Source of the DNA: Citrus sinensis
Lineage: Eukaryota > Streptophyta > Magnoliopsida > Sapindales > Rutaceae
DNA length: 64,000 nucleotides
Assembly (NCBI RefSeq): GCF_022201045.2
Contig: NC_068558.1
Span: 3,811,501-3,875,500 of the forward strand
Reading direction: 5' to 3'
Shown here: positions 46,644 to 60,088 of the stretch, piece by piece
Layout: each line of letters begins with the position of its first letter
Position numbering within the stretch: position 1 is the first letter of the stretch
Made by a program: the position numbers and the translations under genes
Notes under the pieces: generated by a model
Seen by the model: only the letters and a program-made list of their open reading frames with translations
What the model was told of the DNA's origin: nothing
The model's database searches: none

Positions 46644-49600
46644 ATGGGTGGGGTGACTTCATCAATGGCAGCGAAGTTTGCGTTTTTCCCACCCAACCCA
46701 CCGTCGTACAAGTTAATTACGGACGACGCCACTGGGCTTTTTCTCATGGACCCGTTCCCCCACCGCGAGAACGTCGACGTCTTGCGGTTGCCCACGCGAC
46801 GCGGCAATGAGATCGCCGCCGTCTATGTTAGGTACCCCATGGCCACGACTACCGTCTTGTACTCTCATGGAAATGCAGCTGATATTGGGCAGATGTACGA
46901 CCTCTTCATCGAATTGAGCATTCACTTGCGTGTCAATCTCATGGGGTACTTCCCTTCTTTCTCTTTGTTAAATTTTCGATTTTGTTTCCCTTCTTTTTTA
47001 TTCGTATGAACATGCATAAGCAGAGTATAGCAGCATATGCCATATGGGTTGGTGATGTTAACCTGGTGCAAAATTTGATAAATTTATTTATTTATTTATA
47101 AATTAAAAAATTCAACTGGAACAAGGTTCAGTATATGTGCCTTGTGAGTTATTAACTGTATAGCTTAACCAACTAATTGAACAGTGGAGTTTAAGTTGCA
47201 CCGTACCAGCATAGGGTAGATTAACTCTGGCCTCATAGAACTTGTTTTTGTTTCAGCTTCCAGTGTTTCAACTGTGATCAGTTACTGAGTTTGCAGATCT
47301 GTGTTCTAGCTGAAATGTCTGTGGATATCAAGGACGAGGTGACTGTAACTGTAGTTGGTTATTCATCAGAGAGGAGGTGATAAGTTTAACGCAGTGGAGA
47401 CTGGAGATAGTGGGATTGATGTGTGAGATGAATAAATGGAGGTCGTGGTTAAATTTTTTGACTGTTATCAGGGCATTTAGGTTTTCAATTCAACTCCTTT
47501 GTTGGTGACTCCCATTGAGAAATTTTAGCAGTATTCTTAGAAAGTACCAACTGTTTCAGAAATTAAAAGGCTGGTAATTGAGATTAAGCAGATTTGTTAG
47601 GCGGTTCATTTTGTTTGATGTTGTAATCGATGTCTATCACAAAAATCTTTAGATTTCTATTGCTGATTCATCTGGAAGAGAACAGATCTCAAAAAACTGA
47701 AAAGCCAATTCCCTAACCAAGATGACCATCTTGAAAAAAGAGATGAAGTATCCGAAAGAGCCAGCCAGAATAGTTTGGTGGGCAAGTTGATGACTTTGCT
47801 TTAGGTTTTCAAATCTTGAAATTAACTAAGATACTAATTGCAGTAAACCTAGAGCCTTTGTAAATGATATTATTTGAAGGTAATTATGTAAATTTACATT
47901 TCTTTGTGGGCAGAACAGTAAGTATGTGCTAAAATAGACTTTTATTTGCCAGCTGATTGAATTTTTTCTTTATAAAGAAAGAGACAAATACTTTTGTTAG
48001 TTTTTTGCCGGTGTTGCTAGGCTAACCACCTTTTTGTGTTCTCCATGTTTTAGCTTTAAATGGCTAATAAATCTTTTTCTAGTGAGACAAGGTTGTGTAA
48101 ATTTTATTTTGCTTTTGTTCTGTTATATTAAAGCACCTTTTTCAATCAATGCAGGTATGACTACTCCGGCTATGGACAGTCATCAGGAAAGGTAGATGCC
48201 TTGTGAGCTTTCTTCCTCTTATCATGTGATTGAAATAATTGCAACATAAAGCACTGTTGACGCTCATCTTATCTACTTATTTGTTCAGCCCAGTGAGCAC
48301 AATACTTATGCAGATATCGAAGCTGCATATAAGTGTCTTGAAGAGAACTATGGTACTAAGCAGGAGGACATTATTCTTTATGGTCAATCTGTTGGAAGTG
48401 GGCCTACTTTGGATCTTGCAATCCGTTTGCCCCAACTAAGAGCTGTTGTTTTACATAGTCCTATACTTTCTGGGCTGAGAGTCATGTACCCTGTGAAGCG
48501 CACTTACTGGTTTGACATCTATAAGGTTAAATTTTTTGTTTCCTGATTGTTTTTACTGCCATTATTATTTTTGCTTAAGGATATGATTTTGTTTACCATG
48601 TCTTTGAGCTTGATTTTTCTTGAATTTTGTGCAGAACATTGATAAAATCCCATTGGTAAGATGCCCTGTACTTGTAATTCATGTAAGTGTTCACAACTCA
48701 ATATCTTGCATCTGCCATACAAAAATGTTTCTAGTTATTTATATCTCTTGAATCCCCTTTCTGTCTCTAGCGTTCCATAGATGATTGAATGAATGCATTA
48801 ACAAGCAATTATATCTTTCATGAACAGACCTTTTGGAGACAGTTGGACCCATTTATTCCACGCTCTTTGAAATAGTATGAGTGTGTGTAGTTTATGTTAG
48901 CATGGCATTCTTCGGAAAACCATGGCTTCTTGTATGATGGCAGTGAAATTTAAATATTAGGTCCAACTTTTCGAAATGAATGTTGAGAAAGATGTATGGT
49001 AAAGAAAAGCTTAAAAGAGTTTACAAAAATGATATCAAATAAAATTGAGACCAATCACAAAAAAGTAGTCGGGCATTTGACAAATATTCATATGGAGCAA
49101 ATAATTAAGTTAGTTGGTTGGCCTTAATATGTAAACTGTTGAAGGGAGTTGAGTGATACTGGAGCGTGAATAAAGGCAGTAATGAACCCAATAACCCACC
49201 ATACTGAAATTGATGTTTGATCATTAGCTTTTCTAGTTATCTAGCTGATGGTTTCTTGATAATTTCTGCATCTTTGAAATTTGTCACTTAATACCATTAC
49301 AAAGAAAGCCCAATATTTGTTGTTTCTCTTGAGGTGTTTTGGCTACAGTGAAGAGGTTCTGGGAATTAATTGATGTGGCTTGTTGTTCAGGGTACTGCTG
49401 ACGAGGTTGTTGATTGTTCTCATGGAAGGCAGCTTTGGGAACTTTGCCAAGAGAAATACGAACCCTTATGGCTCAAAGGAGGAAATCATTGTGATTTGGA
49501 ACTCTTTCCGGAATACCTTAGGCATCTCAAGAAATTTATAACATCTGTTGAAAAATCACCTTCACGGAGGAGCAGTTCAAGGAGAAGCACAGACAGAATT

Positions 49601-49882
49601 GAACGTCCGAGACGGAGTACAGATTGTTTCGAGGCTCCGAGAAAGAGTACGGACCGTAGAGAAAGACCAAGGAAAAGCACAGACAGGCCTGAAAAACTGA
49701 GACTTCACGAATACAAGTTTAATAACATGGACAAGCTAGAAAAGTTCAAAACCTCTTTTGACCAGATGGAAAAGTCACGGAGAAGCGTGGATTATCATGA
49801 GAAGTCAAGGAAAAGTATTGATCAACAGCTAGAAAGAGCACGGAAGAGTGTTGACTGGTTGGATCGAATTCGAGTTGGCTAA
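46644..49882 (+). CDS. ABHD17-like alpha/beta hydrolase
   Basis: Five exons (46644-46945, 48155-48191, 48289-48525, 48635-48682 and 49391-49882) give 371 residues. The fold matches the plant ABHD17 family, whose animal members remove palmitate from membrane proteins. The triad is visible: Ser147 in GQSVGSG, Asp212 in GTADEVVD and His241 in GGNHCDLE. The oxyanion region is [12 protein letters not shown] (72-83), followed by [15 protein letters not shown]. The N-terminus MGGVTSS allows N-myristoylation at Gly2, which would place it on membranes; the animal Cys cluster is absent. After the hydrolase (about residue 262) comes a tail of roughly 110 residues with seven R-[RK]-S-[TVI]-D motifs. Exon 2 is only 37 bases. 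Substrate unknown. Confidence 0.9.
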
Positions 49883-50811
49883 ACGCAACGACTCTTTTAC
49901 AAAAATTTGACCAATTTGAGTTTCCTCTGCAGGAATTGGGACAAGGAGAGGGGGTAAAAAGATGGGGAAAGAAGATTGTTTGGGACAAAATTTTTAACTT
50001 AAAATGATTTCACAATGTTGTATCTTGGTATAATGACTATGTCATCATGGTTTGCAATTTGTAGAGTTTGATGTACTGGGATTGTTAATGAAGGTACCGC
50101 TAACCTCTTTCGTTTTCATAATTTGAAAGAAATTGAAGCTCATTACTGTTTTATTAGCTGCCCAGCAGTCAACGGCGATGCATTTTGTATTTATACTTAG
50201 GGAACACACACTCAACAACAACCACAATGGACCTACATAATTTGTGTGGTTGTTGTTAAGCGTGTATGTTACATTAATTGTAACGTAGCATTTGCCTTAT
50301 ACTTATACAGTAGATAATTTACCCTCGCAAGGCTGGCCCACGATCATCGACTCACAAGCGGCCCCACATCCCATAAATTTCATTTGATTCTTTTTCCTTT
50401 TTCTTTTATTGAACACCGACGGTATATTTGCCATATATATATGTGTGTGCGCATGTGGGTTTTTAGATTTTAACTAAATCTACCGTGAAACATTTAAATA
50501 AAATAAAATAAAATATTCAGAAACACTTTAGTAATGAATGGTCAGATTATTAATAAAAAAAGAAAATAAAACGAACTGTGTGTGAATCGAATTATATAAT
50601 TTTAATAAAGAAAATAATAATAATATATTCTCATTTAAAATTTATCACATTGGTCCGCTAAAAGTTTATTTACAGGAATACCATTTGATCGTCAATCTCC
50701 GTCTAATCGACGAAGAGCACGACTTCTCGGAATGTTTCTTTCTCTCTTGAGGAAACCTAATTCAAAGCGACTCCTGAATCCTGAAACTAGCTACAATCAG
50801 ATTCGATCGAT
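49883..50811. other. Intergenic stretch between hydrolase and ATG16
   Basis: It contains the hydrolase 3' untranslated region and the ATG16 promoter and leader. No separate gene is visible. Confidence 0.5.
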
Positions 50812-53497
50812 ATGTATGTCTGATATTGATGCTTCTTTTTGTTTACTTCTTCGTTTGTTCGCCGAGAAAGAAAAAGAAAAGAAAAGAAAAGAAAGCACGC
50901 ATTCTCAGCTGTTTTAGTTTAACGCAGCTTGTAGTATTACTACTGTACGGATTGTATTAGGGTCAGTTATTCAGCAACGACGACGATTAGTTTTAAAAGT
51001 TAATTTTGATTTCAGGTCAAAAGAGGAAATTGCTAGGGAAGCTATAAAGCACGCTCTCAAGGCGTTACGGAAACGGCATTTAGTAGAAGAAGGCGCTCAT
51101 GCTCCCGCCATTATTGCTCTTTCAAGGCCGATCATTTCTCAGGTCTCCTATAATAAAAATAACATTTTGCTTTTCTCTAATTTCAATTCAATTATTGCTT
51201 AATTATGGATCTTTATTTTTATCATTGAATTTTGTTAATCTAGTTGGTTAAGTGTGTTTATGTGTGTGTCACTGTAGGGATCCGAATGGAAGGAGAAAGC
51301 GGATAATCTGGAAACAGAGCTTCAGCAATGTTACAAAGCTCAATCTAGGTTATCAGAGCAGCTTGTGGTTGAAGTAGCTGAGTCTAGATCTTCTAAAGCT
51401 TTATTGCAAGAGAAAGAATCACTGATTACTTCACTACAGGAAGAATTGACGCAGATAAGGTTTTGTATTTTTACTTTCCATTATGTTTTTTGTATGTTTG
51501 ATTGGTTGATGCTTGGGAGGTTAAATTAATTTTTAAGTATTCCAGGGATGAATGTTCTCAGTTGAAGACGGAATTGGAAGAAAAGATCAAGGCCTTGGAA
51601 TTAGTTGTGAGCGAGAACCAGCAAATCAGAGCACAGCTAGAAGAGATGACTATGAAAGCTAAAAATGCTGAAGCTGAAAATAAAATGTTAGTTGATAGAT
51701 GGATGTTGCAAAAGATGCAGGACGCTGAGCGGCTAAATGAGGTATTTGGTACTCTTGTATTTGTTGAACTGCGGACTTGGAATTTTGTAATGGCTCTGCT
51801 AAGGAGATTAGATACCTTAGATTTGGTGAGGAAAAATGTCATGTAATTGGTCTCTTAGCTGATATCTATAAGTTGCTTTAGTTTGGTGTATGGTTGGTCA
51901 TATTTGTGCATAAAAGACCTAGACAATATGTAGCATGCATGCTATTTTCACTACCAAACTTGCGAGCAAGATTTATACTGAACAGTCTTGAGTTGGATGT
52001 TACAGAGGAGATGGCTGTCTTTACTAGTGGCTGTCGTCTTGGCCTCCTTTTTATTTTACTTGACATGATTCTGAGGCCATCTTCTTTAATTTAATGAATA
52101 CAAGTTATTAGTAGCCAATAGAATTGCAAAGTAGTTTATGAATATTTGAGAAGCACAAAATATAGTTGGTGAAAAAATTCAAATGAGCAATAATGTCACT
52201 TAAAATGTTGATGCATCCTTTAGTGGCTGAATTTTGTACCTTGTTTTGAAAGTGATAGGATTTTCTATTAGCTTCTATCAGTCTTCATGTTAAATTTTGA
52301 TGCCTATGAAAGAATTGCGAAAGCATTGCTGTTTTAGAATTGGAGTTCAGAGTTTAATGAGAGTGGATTTTTCCCATTTATTCTGAAAGTGTGTAGATTT
52401 AAATTCATTATTTCCTTTTTTTTCTTAATGTGTTTTTCTTAATTTAACATGAATTCCTGTCACTTCTTTAGGCAAATGCACTTTATGAAGATATGATTGA
52501 TCGGCTCAAGGCCAGTGGGTTAGAGAAACTTGCTAAACAGCAGGTAGATGGTGTGGTTCGCCGAAGTGAAGAAGGTGCTGAGTTCTTTGCGGAGTCAACT
52601 GTTCCATCTACATGCAAACATAAGATCAATGCCCATGAAGGTGGCTGTGCATCCATATTGTTTGAATACAATTCTGCCAGATTGATTAGTGGTGGACAGG
52701 ACAAGTCAATTAAATTGTGGGATACAAACACTGGGTCATTAAGCAGTACCCTCTATGGTTGCCTTGGCTCAGTTCTTGATCTTGCTATTACCCATGATAA
52801 TAGATCTGTCATTGCTGCAAGTAGCTCAAACAACTTGTATGTTTGGGATGTCAACTCAGGGCGTGTCCGTCATACTCTCACAGGTCACACAGATAAAGTG
52901 TGTGCTGTAGATGTGAGCAAAATTTCAAGCCGGCATGTCGTAAGTGCAGCTTATGATCGTACTTTAAAAGTGTGGGATTTGCATAAAGGTTACTGTGTTA
53001 ACACAATCATTTTTCACAGCAACTGTAATGCTCTTGCCTTCAGTATGGATGGACAGACCATATTTTCTGGTCATATTGATGGGAATCTGCGTTTGTGGGA
53101 TATTCAAACAGGAAAGCTACTTAGTGAAGTTGCCGCACATTCACTTGCTGCAGTTACATCTATCTCTTTGTCGCGAAGTGGAAACATAATACTAACTAGC
53201 GGGCGAGACAACTTGCACAACTTATTTGATATACGGTCTTTAGAAGTTTGTGGCTCACTAAGAGCAACTGGAAACAGAGTGGCATCTAATTGGAGCCGAT
53301 CCTGCATAAGTCCGGATGAGAGCTATGTTGCTGCTGGCTCAGCTGATGGATCTGTATATATCTGGTCAATATCTAAAGCTGATATAGTGAGAACGTTGAA
53401 GGAGCACACAGCTCCCGTGCTGAGTTGTTCATGGAGTGGGCTTGGAAAACCTCTGGCCTCTGCTGACAAGAATGGAGTTGTTTGTGTTTGGACGTGA
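50812..53497 (+). CDS. ATG16: Autophagy-related protein 16 (ATG16)
   Basis: ATG16 binds ATG5-ATG12 and places this ligase on the growing autophagosome, where ATG8 is lipidated. Exons: 50812-50813 (coding part of exon 1), 51016-51142, 51278-51459, 51546-51741 and 52472-53497, giving 510 residues, matching the plant protein. The N-terminal part reads MSKEEIAREAIKHALKALRK with HLVEEGAHAPAIIALSRP, then a coiled coil from about 50 to 200 (KADNLETELQQCYKAQSRL, MLVDRWMLQKMQDAERLNEA). The C-terminal half, nearly all in one exon, is a WD40 propeller: ARLISGGQDKSIKLWDTN, NNLYVWDVNSGRVRHTLTGH, VVSAAYDRTLKVWDLHKG, GHIDGNLRLWDIQTG, and ending NGVVCVWT. The start codon seems split by intron 1: AT ends exon 1 and G begins exon 2. 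Confidence 0.92.
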
Positions 53498-53795
53498 CAG
53501 ATCTAACAATATACACACCCATGTAAATACAAATCTGGTTCCTAATTCATCTTCAGCGATCATCAAGTTGCTTGAACCGCAGAGATATTTATTGTATAAA
53601 ACCAGATCATTACTCATTTAATTGTTCAATTATCTACCAAGAAAGATGGGTAGACTGGTTGGTTACTGGTTATTCTTTTACGGAATACAAGGGATTTATT
53701 TTGGTTCTTGATATGTGTGTCATCGCATTAGCTCTCACTTTGTCTTATGTTTAATGTTCGCATCGTATTGTATCTTTGGTATGAAATTAATCAAA

Positions 53796-54572
53796 GGGAA
53801 ATTTACACCAATAGCCATATAAATTTTGGCTTTTTCCATCTTAACCCCCCAAACAAATTTCTATCAACATTAGCTATAAAAAAACCTTTGAGACCAAAAT
53901 ACCCCTCTCTCTCATCTCTCCCTCAACACTCTCTTTCACCCATATCTTCCAAACCGAACAAACTCCCATCATCGGCGGTAACATCAGCCCTCGTCGGCGG
54001 CGGCTTCATCCTTCATCGGCGTCCGATCTACCATCTACAGTCTTCAACAAAATCTAGATTAGCTATTTTATTTATTTTCATTAATGCATAGTGGTATGAG
54101 TTATTTTCTGAACTTGCTCGAGAGTTTCAGTGAACTACAAGTCGTGGGTGAATCTGGCGACAGGTGCCTGTCGCACCAAGTTTTGATGCGACAGGTTCCC
54201 TGTCACGTGAAGTTTCGTGCGACAGGCAGACTGTCGCCAGATTCACCCACGACTTACAGTTCACTGAAACTCTCGAGCAAGTTCAGAAAATAACTCATAT
54301 CACTATGTGATGCCGATTAGTGTTAGATCTGGATAAATTATCATCGGATTTCACTTTTATCGTTGCCTTTTGTCGTCGCCGTTGGTTGATGATTCAAGAG
54401 TGAAAAGCTGCCTTTAGTTTGACAAAAGGGGAGAAAGAAAGTTGCTTTTGGTTTGTAAAGAAGGGTAATTTGGAGAGAAAAGCGTGTGTTTGGCTAATGT
54501 TAATAGAAAAAAATTGAGAGGATTAATTGTAAAAATAACAAAAATTTTATGGTTATTTTTGTAAATTTTTCA
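53796..54572. mobile_element. Fold-back element with central long hairpin
   Basis: The outer ends are inverted relatives (GGAAATTTACACCAATAGCC; reversed right end GAAAAATTTACAAAAATAACC), matching over about 80 bases and then diverging. Its centre is the 221-bp hairpin at 54087-54307. Terminal GGAAATTTAC resembles other fold-back elements here. No target duplication is clear. It starts about 300 bases after the ATG16 stop. Confidence 0.6.
54087..54307. repeat. Near-perfect 221-bp palindrome (hairpin)
   Basis: Arms of 77 bases (54087-54163 and 54231-54307) are reverse complements with three mismatches by my count. Inside, TGCCTGTCGCAC (54165-54176) pairs with GTGCGACAGGCA (54217-54228), and ACAGG TTC CCTGT forms the tip, centred on 54197. 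The whole stretch is therefore one symmetric palindrome with almost no loop. GCGACAG/CTGTCGC recurs six times or so. Confidence 0.9.
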
Positions 54573-55950
54573 ATTATAATGGCGGTGCTAGAACTGTATA
54601 AAAATGTTGAAAAGGTTGAGCCGGGGGTCGGGGCAGATTGGATTGGGTGAGGTCTAAAGATCTGCTAGTTGGGTCGGACAAAAGGCCCAAACCAAGAACA
54701 ACTATGTCCATGTACATATGGTAGTAATAAATCATCCTCAATAAGAACATTTGCGAGTTCCGTGCTTTAGCCAGCTTGATATTTACCCAAATTAGCAAGT
54801 TGTACATTATCGGCAGTAATCGCACCAATTATTATTATTGCTGATTTGCTTCGAACAAGGAAACTACTAAATAAAATTTGATATCTCTGTCATCTTCTTC
54901 TCTTCATGTTAAATACGTTAGAGAAACGGAATGTGTAGGTAAGAAATAGGAAGCACAATCAATTACTTGCATAGTTGAGTTTCGGGCAAAAGCTGCCTGA
55001 ACAAAACTTAGACGAATTATTAATAATTACCCGAAGAGGCTTGCAATGCATCAACGGCAATACCATCATTTTCGTGGGTTTGGTTCATGGCAGCTTCTAG
55101 CGGAGCAACACATGGCAATGGCCTCGCATACTCTGCTTACAGTGCAAGTAACAATCGCTTTAAGAGATTAATTATTAGATGTTGAAAATTTTTAGAAAAG
55201 AAAAAATGGGTGGGATTGGATCAATTTTCATGTGTGTTCTTACTTATAGTGATGAGTGCCCCACCTATTACGTTACATTATTTCTCCAAGCAACAACAAC
55301 AATACATTGACCATTTAGTCAAATGTTTTGGACCAATATTGTTCCGTTTAATGTGATTTACATTACCACTCCATCCAAAATGATTTCTTTTTGGCTCAAA
55401 ATCTGAACTTGAGATATCTATTGTTGTCACATAAATTCGAATTATTGACAGCAAATGGATCTGATTGAACCTTTCAATCTTCCAACCCGTTACAAGTTTA
55501 AAAAGCGCTTCCTGTTTCAGTTACAAGCACTTTTGTCCCATTCGCATAATGATCGTGGTTCATAGCCTCCATGGACGTAACCATGCTCGTCACTTGTCAC
55601 CCTTCCTTTGCTTTTCCGGTTACACATATGCATACGTAATAACGTGTGTGGCATGCAAAAAATCATACCTTTTTCCCACAAGTTTTCTATGTTAAGACCT
55701 AACTGATTCACAAAAACTGCTTCTGAGCTTTTCAGCTTTTCCATAGAAGTAACCCAATAACTGACTTGCATGATAGGGAATCGCTTGGAAATGTGAAACC
55801 AATCAATTCAGGTTATTCTCCATTAAATTTATCTACATTGTTAGACATTGTTTATGCCCATAAGGAACCTCTAACTTCTTCATTTATAATCCCTTGTTTT
55901 ATTCTCCACTCTCATCATCATCTCTTATCTTTCTCTTCATTTTTTCGCTC

Positions 55951-55957
55951 TATATAA
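55951..55957 (+). promoter_or_regulatory. TATA box of the KDEL protease gene
   Basis: TATATAA lies 97 bases upstream of the ATG, directly after a CT-rich stretch. Spacing suggests transcription starts near 55980-55990 with a leader of about 60 bases. Confidence 0.65.
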
Positions 55958-56047
55958 AGCAGTCCTCAAGGTTCTCCTAGTTCCCAATATCTTGAGTTGA
56001 ATCATACTCGTAAGTACCACTTGAAAAAGAAAAAAAAAGGTTAAAAA

Positions 56048-57423
<1,376 letters not shown>

Positions 57424-58100
57424 ACACGGTTCACTATTGTCTTTGGCTTTTCTCTGCATTTCAAGCTCAGCGGTTATCTCTTCTGTGTTAAAGTTGCATG
57501 TAATATGCCCTTGTGATTCATGATTGAATAATGTTTCGATTTATGCAAATAAAGCCAACATTTTACAGAAGTAAGTGCTTACATTTTTCAGACAGGGTCT
57601 TGTACTTGAAGACTGTATGACATGCTCTGTCAAATCTCTTTGAAGGAAGAATTTCTTATATTTACGACTACAAAAAAGTTCGATACAGATCCCAAGATCC
57701 GAGTCCCTACTATTTTACAACTTAATTATAACTATCGCGTCAAATAATTATTAATATTTAACATGATGCAGCAATTATAATGACTTGCCAAATCAATTAA
57801 GACCTAAATGCTGAGATCCCTAATATGATGATTTGATGGATGTTACACGGTTTAAAATGAAAAAAAAAAATTGGATAAAATTTGTGAATCTTTATCATAA
57901 AATCCCAACTACAATTGCTAAGACTGATTCTAATATTACTTAGTAAACTTTGGGAGCTAACAATTTGATTAATAAATGTGCTTATGTTTTGTAAGAGGAG
58001 ATATTGGACCCCATCTTCTACATTATGAAACCCCTTACTGAGTATCTGCTATTAAAATTCTAAAACCTACTCTAATTCCACTAACCACGAAGATCCAGAT

Positions 58101-59031
58101 TTCATGTTTGACAAGAAATGAATTTGCAAAGCACATGTGCTGATCAAATATTAAGCATCACAGGATGTTCCAAGGGCACATGGAAACGAGAACCTCCTGC
58201 ACTCCATTGATTGAAGGAAAAAATGGTCAGTCGCCACTGTCAAGGGCCAACGCCACTGTGGTAAGGATCATTCTCCACTTTGCTTGCTGCTGAAATAATT
58301 GATCTTAACAAAAAGCGACAGATAATTTACTTGGTAGCTTAAATTTTTAACTCTGGTACAGTTGGTCGCTGGGCATTTTCAACAATTTTAGAGCTGAGAG
58401 TATTAATCACACTAAGAAGAATGGGCTTATATCTTTATCTGAGCAAGAATTGGTTGATTGTGACAACGAGCGAAACCAAGGATGTAAGGAGGGCTAGTGG
58501 AACCACAATTTGAGTTTATTAAGAAAAAAGGTGGAATAACAACAGAATGTGATGCTCTGCTTACAGAAGAAGCAAACCAACCTGTATCCATAGTCATTGA
58601 CACTGGGATTTCAATTTCCAGTTTTATACCTGATTGAGTTTAGTATAATGACCCACCAAGTTGCCTGACAAAGAGAACAGAAACTAAAAACTAATTGAAG
58701 AACTAATAGATTATCACTCCATTGGGTTAAATTTTTTTTCCGGGGTGTGTTTGCTGGACACTGAGACACAGAGCTGAATCATGATGATGCAGTTGTGGGC
58801 TATGGAACAACACTTTTCAAAACCAAGTACAGGATATTAAAGAATTCATGGGGAGCCAAACTGGGAGAGAAAGGTTACACAAGAAAGAGGGACCGTGTGG
58901 AATTGCTACGGAGGCTTGGTGGCCCATCAAAAAATTCCTCGTCAAGCCCTGCACGACCTTCAGATTCTCTCACTCACTCTAAACAACGTTCACTATTAGC
59001 CTTAGCTTTGCTATGCATCTCAGCCGACTAA
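58101..59031 (+). pseudogene. Decayed tandem copy of the KDEL cysteine protease
   Basis: Pieces follow the order of the gene upstream: AAGCATCACAGGATGTTCCA (end of exon 1), [17 protein letters not shown] (exon 2), DALLTEEANQPVSIVIDTG (exon 3) and VGYGTTLFKTKYRILKNSWG (exon 4). The signal peptide and most of the propeptide are missing, the catalytic Cys region reads GRWAF-like without the Cys, and GCNGG has become GCKEG followed by a stop. The end of exon 2 through the start of exon 3, with the intron between, is deleted. The C-terminal KDEL is lost. Introns are still recognisable, so it arose by tandem DNA duplication and has decayed for some time. Confidence 0.88.
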
Positions 59032-59263
59032 TGCTTTGATAAGACGAACAGTTACAATCAACTACTGCAAAGTCAGTCTTGCAAACAAACAATCCATAAC
59101 CAGGAATTCAAGAAGTGCAGCAACGCCAAGGCAGTTTTTACAGAAAGCAACGCACAGTTTATATGGTAATTAATCAAAGCAAGCTTAACAAGAGTTCGCT
59201 TTTCGTTATTAAGAAACGTAGATATGATAATAAACAAGGTTCAAGCTATAAAAAGGTCAAACG

Positions 59264-59851
59264 TCAACCGTAGCATCTGATGGGCTCATCGCAGCCCTTT
59301 TCAGCAGACTGCTTGGAGCCTCTGCCACCACCCTTTTCAAGATACTGCTGATGGTACTCCTCGGCTCTGTAAAATCTCTTCGCAGGAAGAATCTCTGTTA
59401 CAATCTTCCTCTGATCCTTCATCTCCAACTGCTTTGCTTCCATTGACTCTCGGGCTAAACGAGCCTGTGTCTCATTGTAATAGTATATCCCTGATCTGTA
59501 CTGTGTCCCCACATCAGCTCCCTGGCGATTGAGCGTGGTGGGGTCATGGCGGCCCCAGAAAACGGAGAGCAGATTGGTGTAGGGGCAAACTTGCGGGTCA
59601 AACTGGACCCGAACAACCTCCACGTGATTGGTGGTTCCGGAGCAAACGAGTCTGTAGTTGGGATCAGGGACGTTGCCTTGTGAATACCCCACTTCAGTCT
59701 TGGATACGCCCACCACACGCTGAAACGCCAGCTCCACTCCCCAGAAGCACCCGGCTCCGAATTGGGCGAACTCGTGACCCGGATTGTCCGGTCGGTCCAG
59801 ATCCGGACCCACAGCTGGATTCGTCGTGTTGTTATCTCCGGTGCCGGCCAT
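59264..59851 (-). CDS. MSRA: Peptide methionine sulfoxide reductase A, cytosolic type
   Basis: MSRA reduces the S form of methionine sulfoxide in proteins and peptides, a repair step after oxidative stress. The single exon gives 195 residues. The catalytic motif [13 protein letters not shown] puts the nucleophile at Cys35. Other family blocks are [61 protein letters not shown] and [17 protein letters not shown]. The C-terminal [10 protein letters not shown] supplies the recycling Cys residues. There is no transit peptide, so it is the cytosolic rather than plastid type. The start is the first ATG. The gene is intronless, unlike its neighbours, but many plant MSRA genes have few introns. Its tail faces the protease pseudogene. 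Confidence 0.95.
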   Translation of the reverse strand: MAGTGDNNTTNPAVGPDLDRPDNPGHEFAQFGAGCFWGVELAFQRVVGVSKTEVGYSQGNVPDPNYRLVCSGTTNHVEVVRVQFDPQVCPYTNLLSVFWGRHDPTTLNRQGADVGTQYRSGIYYYNETQARLARESMEAKQLEMKDQRKIVTEILPAKRFYRAEEYHQQYLEKGGGRGSKQSAEKGCDEPIRCYG

Positions 59852-60088
59852 TTCCCCAATTCCCGCAACTGCAGGCTCCTCTAACTAACTGGCGCTGAAA
59901 AAGTAAACGGCTGTAGCTAGTGCCAGCGTCCAAAAGGGTAGATAGTTGTATGAGTTTATCAATCATTCATTATATTAACCGTCAACCGGTGAATGTAGCG
60001 ACGATCGTGGCCACATACAAACGTCTTAATTGATTGTCTAATCCTAACAAGCGGTGGCAATGCTATTAGCAAACCGTAAAAATTTAAA

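Noticed and set aside
59455-59868. 137-codon minus-strand frame overlapping MSRA
   Set aside because: Shadow in another frame of the clearly real MSRA gene.
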